Shown: one piece after another, positions 44,628 to 52,134 of the stretch
Numbering within the stretch: the stretch's first letter is position 1
How the letters are laid out: each line of letters starts with the position of its first letter
Assembly (NCBI GenBank): GCA_012841625.1
Contig: DUUI01000006.1
Coordinates: forward strand, 1-52,795
Length of the DNA stretch: 52,795 nt
DNA from: Erysipelothrix sp.
GTDB taxonomy: Bacteria > Bacillota_I > Bacilli_A > Erysipelotrichales > Erysipelotrichaceae
Direction: 5' to 3'
The notes under the pieces: generated by a model
Told to the model about the DNA's origin: nothing
The model's database searches: none
What the model saw: the letters and a program-made list of their open reading frames with translations, nothing else
Translations under genes and position numbers: made by a program

Positions 44628-44895
44628 TTGATTCTTCCCCTAATTCTTTTAGTGGTACACCTAGAATAAAGGGTCTTACTTTATGACCATCTACTTCTTC
44701 AATTGGTTGACCTGTAAACTTAGCAATCTCTTGTCTGATAAGATGAACACAGGTGCTTCCTTGACATGGTCCCATTCCGACTCTGAGTAATCGTTTTAAA
44801 TCTTCAAAGGTTGTAAATCCCTCCTCTAGATAAGCATGGATTTGTTCTAAAGTCACATCTTCACAGCGACAAATAATTATATCTTTCTTATTCAT
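44620..44895 (-). CDS. BFD-like [2Fe-2S] protein
   Basis: 91 residues with four Cys in the bacterioferritin-associated-ferredoxin-like pattern CRC near the N-terminus (IIICRCEDVTLEQIHAY) and CxxxxC after the helix pair (VGMGPCQGSTC). This domain normally closes the C-terminal end of HcnB-type dehydrogenase subunits but here is a separate gene. It overlaps both neighbours by 8 bases. The frame is open to 44973, but ATG 44895 begins the conserved domain. It likely carries electrons within the dehydrogenase complex. Confidence 0.88.
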   Translation of the reverse strand: MNKKDIIICRCEDVTLEQIHAYLEEGFTTFEDLKRLLRVGMGPCQGSTCVHLIRQEIAKFTGQPIEEVDGHKVRPFILGVPLKELGEESND

Positions 44896-45343
44896 AGAGG
44901 ATTCCTCCAAAATCATAGAGATATTGTTTATCGCATTGAACAGTGACAAGTGTGCGCAGCTCAGTTTTAACAACTTTAGTTATGACGCCATCTCCAATAA
45001 CCTCACCAGTTCGATTAACGATTTTACATACATCATTGTCTGGTAATGCTAATTCATATGGAATCGTAAATAGTAATGACTCATTCTCCTCTTTAACGAG
45101 CATGATGGCAAGCCCTGGACAGACGCCTACACAGATTCCACATCCAACACATTTCGATTCAATTAATAGTGGTAGATTATTAATGTTCTGACCAATTTCT
45201 ATGGCATCAAATGGACAATAAAACTCACAAGGATTACATGGAATCTCTTGATAACATTCAATGACTGCTTTAAAGGATGAGAGATCAAGAGGAAAGACAG
45301 ATTTTACCAATTCTTTTGGGGCAACTCCTGTTTTACTTAACAT
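44888..45343 (-). CDS. 4Fe-4S ferredoxin-type subunit of the dehydrogenase complex
   Basis: 151 residues. One complete 4Fe-4S motif, CVGCGICVGVCPG, is visible; a second Cys group, CNPCEFYCP with a Cys a few residues upstream, may hold another cluster in a slightly different pattern. A beta-rich C-terminal part of 70 residues (GEVIGDGVITKVVKTELRTL) follows. It corresponds to the ferredoxin-like gamma subunit of archaeal-type proline dehydrogenases. ATG 45343 has a GGAGGTGCAT site; the GTG four codons upstream has none. It overlaps both adjacent genes. Confidence 0.87.
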   Translation of the reverse strand: MLSKTGVAPKELVKSVFPLDLSSFKAVIECYQEIPCNPCEFYCPFDAIEIGQNINNLPLLIESKCVGCGICVGVCPGLAIMLVKEENESLLFTIPYELALPDNDVCKIVNRTGEVIGDGVITKVVKTELRTLVTVQCDKQYLYDFGGILYE

Positions 45344-46394
45344 ATGCACCTCCACTTAATTTAGACAAGCCAATTGTTGTTTTATGACCAAATGGTCCAG
45401 CTCTTAATTCATTTAATTGAGATTCATAACTTTCTAACAATTCAGTTTGGATGCTTCTTCCAAATGACTTAGCAACATGCAGACCACAAATAGCTCCCTC
45501 CATCATCGCTGATGAGGCTTCTTCAATGCCTGCTGCATCACCACAAACGTATAAACCTTTAACTGTACTTTCATATGACTCCGTAGTAATAACGACATCA
45601 CCACCTAATTCTCTAACATATTTAAACTCAGCATCCACCATACTTGCTAGTTGGATAGATGGTGATAATCCAACTGCGATACAACAAGTATCACAATCAA
45701 TAATTTCTGAGCTTTGATCTTTTAAATTGATAATTTCGACACTTTCAACAAACTCTGAACCATTAGCTTTAGTGATTGTTGAGTTCATCATAAATGGAAC
45801 ACCTAAGCGTCTTAGTTTAGATGCATGAACCAGATATCCGCCAATTGAATCAGATGCTTCAACAATCGCCTTTACTTTGACACCTGCCTGGATTAATTGA
45901 TAACTGACAATTAAGCCAATATTACCTGACCCAATCATAACAACTTCCTGACCTGGCAGTACACCATGGACATTCATTAACGTTTGAATGGCTCCTGCTC
46001 CCATCACCCCTGGTAAATCATTGTTTTCAAATGCTAGAAACTTCTCAGATGCACCGGTTGCTAGAATAATTCTTTCAGCAAATATATCATGATATCCTTC
46101 ATCATTATAAACACCTAATAAATGGTCATCATAAAGAGCGACAACATGCGTTGATAACATAAGCTCTAGTTTAGGATGATCTTTAATATCTTTGACTAAA
46201 TTATTAGCAATCTCAAAGCCTCGATATTTTGCGTATTGGTCTTTTGAACCAAAGAATTTATGAGTTTGTTTGACCAATTGTCCACCTAAATAATTAAAGT
46301 GGTCAATCAATAAAACTGGTACATCATTATCTAGTAAGGATTTGGCTGCCATTAAACCAGCTGGACCTCCTCCTACAATGACGACCCTTTTCAT
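45333..46394 (-). CDS. FAD/NAD-binding oxidoreductase subunit (HcnB/proline dehydrogenase alpha-like)
   Basis: 353 residues of the pyridine nucleotide-disulfide reductase fold. The FAD loop is VVIVGGGPAGLMAAKSLLD with YLGGQLVKQTHKFFGS; the NAD loop is VVMIGSGNIGLIVSYQLIQAG; the C-terminal FAD motif is GLYVCGDAAGIEEASSAM. This equals the N-terminal part of HcnB or sarcosine-oxidase alpha-type proteins, without the fused [2Fe-2S] or BFD parts, which are separate genes here. It probably moves electrons from the flavoprotein subunit to NAD or another acceptor. It overlaps the neighbouring genes by 4 and 11 bases. Confidence 0.9.
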   Translation of the reverse strand: MKRVVIVGGGPAGLMAAKSLLDNDVPVLLIDHFNYLGGQLVKQTHKFFGSKDQYAKYRGFEIANNLVKDIKDHPKLELMLSTHVVALYDDHLLGVYNDEGYHDIFAERIILATGASEKFLAFENNDLPGVMGAGAIQTLMNVHGVLPGQEVVMIGSGNIGLIVSYQLIQAGVKVKAIVEASDSIGGYLVHASKLRRLGVPFMMNSTITKANGSEFVESVEIINLKDQSSEIIDCDTCCIAVGLSPSIQLASMVDAEFKYVRELGGDVVITTESYESTVKGLYVCGDAAGIEEASSAMMEGAICGLHVAKSFGRSIQTELLESYESQLNELRAGPFGHKTTIGLSKLSGGAYVK

Positions 46395-46696
46395 TTGAGT
46401 TCACCTTTATTTCTTTGAATATATACTTTCATACCAGGTTTTAGTGCTGTCAAACATGTTCTTACATTTGGTTGCCCATCGACTTCCATATTACATGATG
46501 CACAATTTCCTATGGCACAGTAAAAACCTCTTGGACGATGATACTTGATACTATAGCCAAATGTCTTGACACCATTATCTATTAGTGCGCTCGCAATACT
46601 ATCCCCTTGATAACCAATAACCTCTTCTCCCTCAAACTCAAAAGATATTTCTTGTTTGTCTTCAAACTTAAGAATGGGATGATTCTTAACTCGCAT
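46391..46696 (-). CDS. [2Fe-2S] subunit (HcnA-like) of the dehydrogenase complex
   Basis: 101 residues with the sarcosine-oxidase-alpha/HcnA plant-type ferredoxin fold: VIGYQGDSIASALIDNGVKT, then SIKYHRPRGFYCAIGNCASC and NVRTC, giving CxxxxCxxC...C ligands. The frame is open to 46732, but that region contains the promoter, and ATG 46696 has an AGAGAGGAATTGCTT site. It is first gene of the six-gene proline catabolic operon. Confidence 0.9.
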   Translation of the reverse strand: MRVKNHPILKFEDKQEISFEFEGEEVIGYQGDSIASALIDNGVKTFGYSIKYHRPRGFYCAIGNCASCNMEVDGQPNVRTCLTALKPGMKVYIQRNKGELK

Positions 46697-46722
46697 AAGC
46701 AATTCCTCTCTTACTAGAAGTA

Positions 46723-46731
46723 ATGATATCA
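46723..46731 (-). promoter_or_regulatory. Probable promoter of the proline dehydrogenase operon
   Basis: Extended -10 TG-A-TATCAT on the minus strand (hexamer 46723-46728), with no clear -35. It leads to a leader with AGAGAGGAA before ATG 46696. Confidence 0.4.
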
Positions 46732-46808
46732 TATTTCACCCTTCTTTGATAAGAGTTTCATGAATGCTGAAAGTTTTTTACACTTGGTTTTTGTTGAATT
46801 ATTGCAAT

Positions 46809-46832
46809 AAAAAAGATAGATTTCCATCTACC
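46809..46832 (-). terminator. Terminator of yceD-rpmF
   Basis: Minus-strand GGTAGAT / ATCTATC (7 bp, one G-U) around a short GGAA loop, followed by a run of T. It starts 9 bases after rpmF. Confidence 0.75.
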
Positions 46833-46840
46833 TTGTTTAC

Positions 46841-46999
46841 TTATTTAGCTCTGAATTCTCCCGCATCACTTATTGGGCGGTGTGGACGATGATATTCACC
46901 GGTCTTTTCATCCTTAACTAATGTGATTTTTGCTAGTTTGTAATGAGTACGACGTTTGTTCTTTCTTGCCTTACTCGTTCTTCTTTTTGGAACTGCCAT
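46841..46999 (-). CDS. rpmF: 50S ribosomal protein L32
   Basis: 52 residues: [20 protein letters not shown] starts exactly like L32, a structural protein of the large ribosomal subunit. The zinc-ribbon cysteines (CxxC...CxxC) of the common form are absent, so this is a zinc-independent (C-minus) type. The ATG follows GGAGGTGAACACAC. It lies 16 bases after yceD, the standard bacterial arrangement. Confidence 0.95.
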   Translation of the reverse strand: MAVPKRRTSKARKNKRRTHYKLAKITLVKDEKTGEYHRPHRPISDAGEFRAK

Positions 47000-47015
47000 G
47001 TGTGTTCACCTCCGT

Positions 47016-47528
47016 TTATTCTTCTACTTTGAACTCTCTTAATTTGGCCAGTCTAGGATCAAGCGGTTTTTCTTGGGCTTGAAACTCAGCCTCACTAAGA
47101 ATTTCCCAGCCGTCCCCTTTAGGGTACTCTTTTATTCCAGGCTTTACAATATAAAGTGGAACTTCAAATAAAATCGATTGAAAGATGAAAGGTGCTAAAT
47201 CTAATACATCACCATCAACTTCAATCATGTCATCATCTTGACTTACCGAAACAAACGAGTAAACTTCATCTAAGTTTGCTTCAAACTCGTAGTCAACATC
47301 TTCATTGGTGATACTACAGGCGACAACCATTGTGCCTGTCGCATGAGTAGTAACGATGACTGTATCAAGTTGCTGATCATAATTAATCACACCTGAAACT
47401 GTAACATCTTTTAATTCTCTCAATGAAGAATGATTTTTTTGAAACTGGGACAAATCATAAGTAATTTCTTCTTCAAAATGTATCGGGACATTTGCCTGTT
47501 GGATTAAGTCCTTACGATAAAACTTCAT
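47016..47528 (-). CDS. YceD/DUF177 family protein
   Basis: 170 residues of the DUF177 (YceD) family, found just upstream of rpmF in most bacteria and implicated in 23S rRNA or large-subunit biogenesis. Motifs include a central TGTMVVACSITNEDVDYEF and the acidic late DDDMIEVDGDVLDLAPFIFQSI. The frame extends to 47588, but a consensus promoter lies inside that extension, so ATG 47528 (GGGTGTTAAT site) is the start. Confidence 0.9.
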   Translation of the reverse strand: MKFYRKDLIQQANVPIHFEEEITYDLSQFQKNHSSLRELKDVTVSGVINYDQQLDTVIVTTHATGTMVVACSITNEDVDYEFEANLDEVYSFVSVSQDDDMIEVDGDVLDLAPFIFQSILFEVPLYIVKPGIKEYPKGDGWEILSEAEFQAQEKPLDPRLAKLREFKVEE

Positions 47529-47555
47529 ATTAACACCCTGTTTCTTAACGTGACT

Positions 47556-47584
47556 ATTATAAGGAAAGTCACCTACTTTGTCAA
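47556..47584 (-). promoter_or_regulatory. Consensus promoter of yceD-rpmF
   Basis: Perfect TTGACA (47579-47584), 17-base spacer and perfect TATAAT (47556-47561) on the minus strand. It is the strongest match in the window, as expected for a ribosomal-protein operon. Confidence 0.85.
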
Positions 47585-47588
47585 TCAT

Positions 47589-47889
47589 TGTCCACTATTT
47601 GATTGTATCAAACAAGTCGTAATTTAACAAAGATATAAAAATGTTAGCTCAAATAGGGATCAAGGACTTAAAAATCATATAAACTTTACTTAATTTACTT
47701 TGGTTTTTTCTCTTGAAGTAACATGGTTTTCTTTATGTTTCGCGTTAAACTTGCTTAAATAATCAAAATAATTTTAATATAGGCGAAATTAGTGGCTTTT
47801 TTGAAAATATTTTTTAATGAACCTATTGTGATTAGTTGATATAAAGCAACAAATCAGTTCATTTATTGACAAAATGCTAATTTTTAATG
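47589..47889. other. Intergenic region without recognised gene
   Basis: About 300 AT-rich bases between the yceD promoter and the tetR promoter. Only trivial ORFs (for example an 11-codon frame near 47734) are present. I see no tRNA, riboswitch motif or strong hairpin with a T-tract. Confidence 0.6.
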
Positions 47890-47918
47890 TTGTTTGTTAA
47901 GACATTTTCTACTATAAT
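47890..47918 (+). promoter_or_regulatory. Promoter of the TetR gene, predicted leaderless
   Basis: -35 TTGTTT (47890-47895), 17-base spacer, perfect -10 TATAAT (47913-47918). Exactly 6 bases separate it from ATG 47925. No ribosome binding site is present. Confidence 0.65.
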
Positions 47919-47924
47919 GATACC

Positions 47925-48518
47925 ATGAATAAAAACGATTTACGCGCACAGCGTACCTTTCACAAGATTAACAAGAACTTTAGATTACTGATGGGAAAAA
48001 TTGGTTATCGCAAACTTAATGTTGCAATGATAACTGACAAAGCCAAAATGAATAGATCAACATTTTATTCTCATTTTCGGGATAAAAGAAATCTCTATGA
48101 ATATCATTTAGGATTGATTGTTGACTCATTTGATTTTCGAAATTATGATGAATTTGTCGGAAAAAAAGAAATGGAGGAAGAACGATTAAACAATCTGACT
48201 TACTTATTCGAAGAGTCTTTGGTCCAAATTCAAAATGACAAAGATTTTGTTCTGGCTATGATTGATGTAGAAGATGTTCATAAAATGACAAAAGCATATA
48301 TGAACATGGCCCATGTAGCTGATGACAAAATTGTCATTGAAACAAGAAATGGAACACAAGAGGTTCCAACAAGTTTAATTATAAATTATGCTTTAGGTGT
48401 GCTTGTCTTTACTCTTAGATGGTGGTTAAATGATTCATCAAACCACTCGGTTAAAGATGTCGCAGACATATTAGCAACCAGCTTTATTAATATCCCGCTA
48501 AAAAGTTCAAAGTTATAA
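47925..48518 (+). CDS. TetR family transcriptional regulator
   Basis: 197 residues. The N-terminal TetR helix-turn-helix is clear: KLNVAMITDKAKMNRSTFYS then HFRDKRNLYEYHL. The C-terminal ligand domain ends with a tryptophan-rich segment (ALGVLVFTLRWWLNDSSNHS) followed by VKDVADILATSF, as in the TetR_C_8-type group. It is convergent with gdhA. Its target is unknown; 396 AT-rich bases separate its start codon from that of yceD. It appears to be translated from a leaderless mRNA. Confidence 0.9.
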   Translation: MNKNDLRAQRTFHKINKNFRLLMGKIGYRKLNVAMITDKAKMNRSTFYSHFRDKRNLYEYHLGLIVDSFDFRNYDEFVGKKEMEEERLNNLTYLFEESLVQIQNDKDFVLAMIDVEDVHKMTKAYMNMAHVADDKIVIETRNGTQEVPTSLIINYALGVLVFTLRWWLNDSSNHSVKDVADILATSFINIPLKSSKL

Positions 48519-48520
48519 AA

Positions 48521-48558
48521 TAACACCTGAGATTATAAGTTAATCCCAGGTGTTTTTA
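48521..48558. terminator. Bidirectional terminator between tetR and gdhA
   Basis: Long arms ACACCTG-A-GATTA / TAATC-C-CAGGTGT (12 pairs, one mismatch) with a T-rich right flank and A-rich left flank. Confidence 0.8.
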
Positions 48559-48564
48559 TTTGAT

Positions 48565-49857
48565 TTAGAACCCTTGTTGATTCATTGCATCAACAACTTT
48601 TTTAAACCCAGCAATATTTGCTCCTAAGACAAAGTTTCTAGGCTGATTATATTCTTTAGCTGTTTTGCTGATTGTATTATATATATTTTCCATAATATTT
48701 CTCAGATGACGATCTACCTCATGAGCAAACCATGGCATAAAGGAAGAATTCTGTGACATTTCCATTAATGAAACAGAGACACCCCCAGCATTTGCTGCTT
48801 TACCTGGCAAGTATAAAATATCACTCGCTAAAACTAAGTCCTGCGCTTCATTGGTTAAAGGCATATTTGCTCCCTCAGCCATAAATTGACACCCATTATC
48901 CAGTAATGTTCTAACATCACTTTCATCTGCCTCATTTTGTGTCGCACAGAATAGGAAGATATCACATTTTTGCTGATAAATTTGTTTGTTATCAGGGTAA
49001 TATTTAGCATGAGGATATACAGTTACATAGTCAGAAATATCTCCATCCTCTTCATAGGCTATTTTTTTAAGCAGTGGAATATCTAAACCGACCTCATCAA
49101 GTAATGTACCACTCACATTACTAATCCCTACAACTTTAGCTCCAAGTTGGGCTGCTTTCTCAGCTGCATGCATACCTACATTACCAGCTCCAGAAACTAG
49201 CACCTCTTTTTCACTGATTGATTCATTAAAATCATCCATTGCGTATTCTAAAATATATAGTAAACCATACCCTGTCGCTTCAGGTCTTAGTATTGAACCA
49301 CCAGAACTCAAAGGCTTTCCGGTCAGGACACCATTACTTAAACCAGTTAAACGTTTATATTGACCCAGCATAAATCCAACTTCACGCTGGCCAACCCCGA
49401 TATCGCCAGCTGGGACATCCATATTAGGGCCTAAGTACTTCGAAAGCTCAATCATATAAGCCTGACAAAAACGCATAATCTCAGCCACACTTTTTCCTTT
49501 TGGATCAAAGTCTGAGCCACCCTTTCCGCCACCCATAGGAAGACCGGTTAATGCATTCTTGAATATTTGTTCATAAGCCAAAAATTTCATAATACTTAAA
49601 TTTACGGTTGGATGGAAACGAATTCCACCCTTATAAGGACCAATCGAATTATTAAACTGAACACGATATCCCGTATTCACTTGAAGTTTGTTATTATCAT
49701 CCATCCACGTCACCTTAAAAATAATAGAGCGATCAGGAACTTTTAATCGTTCAACTATACCACTCTCTACAATTTCTGGATGTTGGTCTAAATAAGGCTG
49801 TATGCTCTTTTCAATCTCTTCGACTGCTTGTTGAAATTCTGGTTCGTACTTACTCAT
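48565..49857 (-). CDS. gdhA: Glutamate dehydrogenase (NADP-type family)
   Basis: 430 residues. It interconverts glutamate and 2-oxoglutarate plus ammonia. Substrate-site motifs are GYRVQFNNSIGPYKGGIRFH and the catalytic-Lys segment LTGLPMGGGKGGSDFDPKGK, with VPAGDIGVGQREVGFM. The Rossmann motif is VSGAGNVGMHAAEKA, and FMAEGANMPLT and LPGKAANAGGVSVS complete the family pattern. It resembles the hexameric GdhA group that is often NADP-linked; cofactor choice is not certain. It lies 9 bases after the hydrolase-like gene. With the proline operon it could feed proline carbon to 2-oxoglutarate. Confidence 0.95.
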   Translation of the reverse strand: MSKYEPEFQQAVEEIEKSIQPYLDQHPEIVESGIVERLKVPDRSIIFKVTWMDDNNKLQVNTGYRVQFNNSIGPYKGGIRFHPTVNLSIMKFLAYEQIFKNALTGLPMGGGKGGSDFDPKGKSVAEIMRFCQAYMIELSKYLGPNMDVPAGDIGVGQREVGFMLGQYKRLTGLSNGVLTGKPLSSGGSILRPEATGYGLLYILEYAMDDFNESISEKEVLVSGAGNVGMHAAEKAAQLGAKVVGISNVSGTLLDEVGLDIPLLKKIAYEEDGDISDYVTVYPHAKYYPDNKQIYQQKCDIFLFCATQNEADESDVRTLLDNGCQFMAEGANMPLTNEAQDLVLASDILYLPGKAANAGGVSVSLMEMSQNSSFMPWFAHEVDRHLRNIMENIYNTISKTAKEYNQPRNFVLGANIAGFKKVVDAMNQQGF

Positions 49858-49865
49858 ATGTCCTC

Positions 49866-50771
49866 CTAATAAAATTTACTCACGATATTTTCAAGTAATT
49901 GATAAAGATGGATAGACTGATGAAGTTCTTTTAAAACATCATGTTTTAAGCCATCAAAAATTGACAAAGTTGTTTGATTATAACCAGCTTTAATAAACTG
50001 CCTCTTTAAAGCCACCAAATCACGTCCATAATGAGTCAATGGATCATCTTTGCCCCCTATTATTGTAACATTTATTTCTGTGTTCGATGCATTCAAATCC
50101 AGTGATTCACTCGAAATCATTACCTGTAGCGCATCCCTTATCGCACGCTGCGTTAATGAATACCCACAAAAAGGATCTGAAACATATTTAGACACAATTT
50201 TCTTGTCATGTGATAAAAAACTATATCGCTCTTGTTCGTTATTTGAGTTAAACGCAACCCCCATCCATGAGTTTAAAGCTCTTTTCTTAAGTTGAGGCTT
50301 ACGATAAGTCAGTGCATTTAAGACAGCATGACGCACTTTACTCATTTTTGGTAAACTCAAAGGATTAACTAGAATTAATTGTTCAAACTGATTAGGATTA
50401 TAATCAAAAACTAGTTTAGCCAAATGAGCACCAAAACCATGTCCCATCAATAAGTATGGGACATCACCAAAACGATTCTTGATATAGCCTAAAACCTCAA
50501 GTGCATCATTTATTAATAAATTTGAGCCATGATCATCTCCAAAGTGGCCTTTCTTATCATTGATTAGTGATTGATGGTGACCTCTTAAGTCATATGTCAC
50601 AAAAGCAAGGTGACGATCATTAAAAAATGATGCTAAATCCTCATATCTAAACCTGTTCTCATTGACATCATGGATAAATAAAACAACCCCATTTACATTG
50701 GTTGACTCATAACTTGTGCCATATAAAATTGGACTATGTATACTCTCTCTTAGCTCAAAATGATGTTCCAT
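49866..50771 (-). CDS. Alpha/beta-hydrolase-fold protein lacking the nucleophile serine
   Basis: 301 residues of the lysophospholipase/Hydrolase_4 type. GVVLFIHDVNENRFRYEDLA equals the usual HGxxxHxxRY region, but with HD in place of HG. The nucleophile elbow reads LLMGHGFGAHLA, with Gly112 (GGT at 50436-50438) where GHSxG has serine. The acid (IIGGKDDPLTH) and the histidine (FDGLKHDVLKEL) are kept. It is either a pseudoenzyme or uses other chemistry. It is first in an operon with gdhA, with a leaderless promoter. Confidence 0.85.
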   Translation of the reverse strand: MEHHFELRESIHSPILYGTSYESTNVNGVVLFIHDVNENRFRYEDLASFFNDRHLAFVTYDLRGHHQSLINDKKGHFGDDHGSNLLINDALEVLGYIKNRFGDVPYLLMGHGFGAHLAKLVFDYNPNQFEQLILVNPLSLPKMSKVRHAVLNALTYRKPQLKKRALNSWMGVAFNSNNEQERYSFLSHDKKIVSKYVSDPFCGYSLTQRAIRDALQVMISSESLDLNASNTEINVTIIGGKDDPLTHYGRDLVALKRQFIKAGYNQTTLSIFDGLKHDVLKELHQSIHLYQLLENIVSKFY

Positions 50772-50777
50772 GCTTTA

Positions 50778-50806
50778 AGTTTAATAAGAGACACCTAAAT
50801 AGTCAA
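50778..50806 (-). promoter_or_regulatory. Promoter of the hydrolase-gdhA operon, predicted leaderless
   Basis: -35 TTGACT (50801-50806), 17-base spacer, -10 TAAACT (50778-50783) on the minus strand. Exactly 6 bases separate it from ATG 50771. No Shine-Dalgarno is present. Confidence 0.65.
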
Positions 50807-50850
50807 GGTTAGAATCAATTATATTCAAAATATTAATAGTTAGTCACATG

Positions 50851-50859
50851 TGGTAGAAT
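50851..50859 (+). promoter_or_regulatory. Promoter of tmcAL, predicted leaderless
   Basis: Extended -10 TG-G-TAGAAT (hexamer 50854-50859), exactly 6 bases before ATG 50866. It is divergent from the equally leaderless hydrolase-gdhA promoter. Confidence 0.6.
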
Positions 50860-50865
50860 AATAAT

Positions 50866-51927
50866 ATGAAAACAACAGGAATCATCATTGAATATAACCC
50901 AATGCATTTGGGACATAAGCACCACATCCAAGAAACTAAGAAGCTCACCAATTGTGACTTAGTAATTGGTGTGATGTCACCTAATTTTGTCCAAAGAGGC
51001 CAACCCGCTTTAATCTCAAAGTTTAAACGAACCCAAGCCGCTCTTGAAAATGGGGTTGATATTGTGTGTGAGTTACCAACTTTTTATGCACTCCAATCAG
51101 CTCAGTTTTTTGGTTCTAAAGCAGTTGAGATTTTAGACATGATGAATGTCGATTCAATTGTCTTTGGCTCAGAGACCAACGATTTAGATGCACTAAAGGA
51201 ATATGCCCAATTACCAATTAATATTGACAAAGTTAAAGAACGACTCGATCAAGGCTATTCCTACCCAGCTGCTTTACAAGTTGATGAGTATCAACTTTAT
51301 CCCAATGATATCCTGGGTATCAGCTATCTTAGAGCTATTGAAAAAACAACCATAACACCGCTTAGTATTAAGCGAACCAATTCATACTTTGAAAATATTC
51401 ATGGGGAATTTTATTCAGCACATGATATTAGACACCATTTAGATGATGAGCGATATACAAAACAATCACTCGCTGATTTATCAGAAAGAGTCGATTATAA
51501 TAGTATGTTTAAATTGCTGCAGTATAAACTTATATCAAGTTCAAGTGAACACTTATCTGAAATTTTCTTAGTTACTGAAGGTATTCAAAACTTATTAAAA
51601 GAAAAGATTTTAATTTCATCCAATTATGAGGAATTTCTAGATCTTTGTACCTCAAAAAGATATTCTAAATCACGTATAAGTCGAATATGTATGCATATCT
51701 TATTAGAGACAAAAGCCTATGATGTAGAAAACTATAAAGTACGAATATTAGGTGCTAAAAATCATGCCCTTCCATATTTAAAAGACTTAAATGTAGGCAC
51801 AAGGGTCTCAGACTTTGATCGTGCTCAAATTCAGCCAGAAATTAATGCAACTGAGATATATTCATTAATTAGTACAGAAAAAAATCTCCCACAGCAGGAG
51901 ATTTCAAAACTCATTCTTATTCCATAG
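50866..51927 (+). CDS. tmcAL: tRNA(Met) cytidine acetate ligase (TmcAL/YlbM family)
   Basis: 353 residues. It begins TTGIIIEYNPMHLGHKHHI, the nucleotidyltransferase HxGH motif of this family, with VIGVMSPNFVQRGQPALISK and VDSIVFGSETND. In B. subtilis TmcAL makes N4-acetylcytidine at the wobble position of elongator tRNA-Met using acetate and ATP. It is shorter than the Bacillus protein (about 415 residues), mainly in the C-terminal half. Its end overlaps the convergent small gene by 11 bases. Confidence 0.9.
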   Translation: MKTTGIIIEYNPMHLGHKHHIQETKKLTNCDLVIGVMSPNFVQRGQPALISKFKRTQAALENGVDIVCELPTFYALQSAQFFGSKAVEILDMMNVDSIVFGSETNDLDALKEYAQLPINIDKVKERLDQGYSYPAALQVDEYQLYPNDILGISYLRAIEKTTITPLSIKRTNSYFENIHGEFYSAHDIRHHLDDERYTKQSLADLSERVDYNSMFKLLQYKLISSSSEHLSEIFLVTEGIQNLLKEKILISSNYEEFLDLCTSKRYSKSRISRICMHILLETKAYDVENYKVRILGAKNHALPYLKDLNVGTRVSDFDRAQIQPEINATEIYSLISTEKNLPQQEISKLILIP

Positions 51928-52117
51928 AATCCATACTCTGTTTGATAGACTCCAAAGTTTCATCACGAACACTTAAGCTCGCTTTTTCAATTTGTTTCTC
52001 AAACACATTTATTGCTCTTAGATACACTTTAAAGAAAGCTTTAGGACTCGGCTTGGACTCCTTAAAGTAAACCGCACAATAAGCTAATGCGACCTCATGT
52101 AGATCCTGCTCATCCAT
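51917..52117 (-). CDS. Small acidic helical protein of unknown function
   Basis: 66 residues, soluble and helical (DEQDLHEVALAYCAVYFKES then SPKAFFKVYLRAINVFEKQI). No family is recognised. A strong AAAGGAGAACATCT site precedes the ATG. It is third in a unit after yebC and another small gene, and its 3' end overlaps tmcAL by 11 bases. Confidence 0.65.
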   Translation of the reverse strand: MDEQDLHEVALAYCAVYFKESKPSPKAFFKVYLRAINVFEKQIEKASLSVRDETLESIKQSMDSME

Positions 52118-52134
52118 AGATGTTCTCCTTTCTT

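Noticed and set aside
47529-47588. 20-residue N-terminal extension of YceD
   Set aside because: The segment contains a perfect TTGACA-17-TATAAT promoter, so transcription starts downstream of it.
47734-47769. 11-codon ORF (MVFFMFRVKLA) in the yceD-tetR gap
   Set aside because: Too short, without a ribosome binding site, promoter-linked context or terminator.
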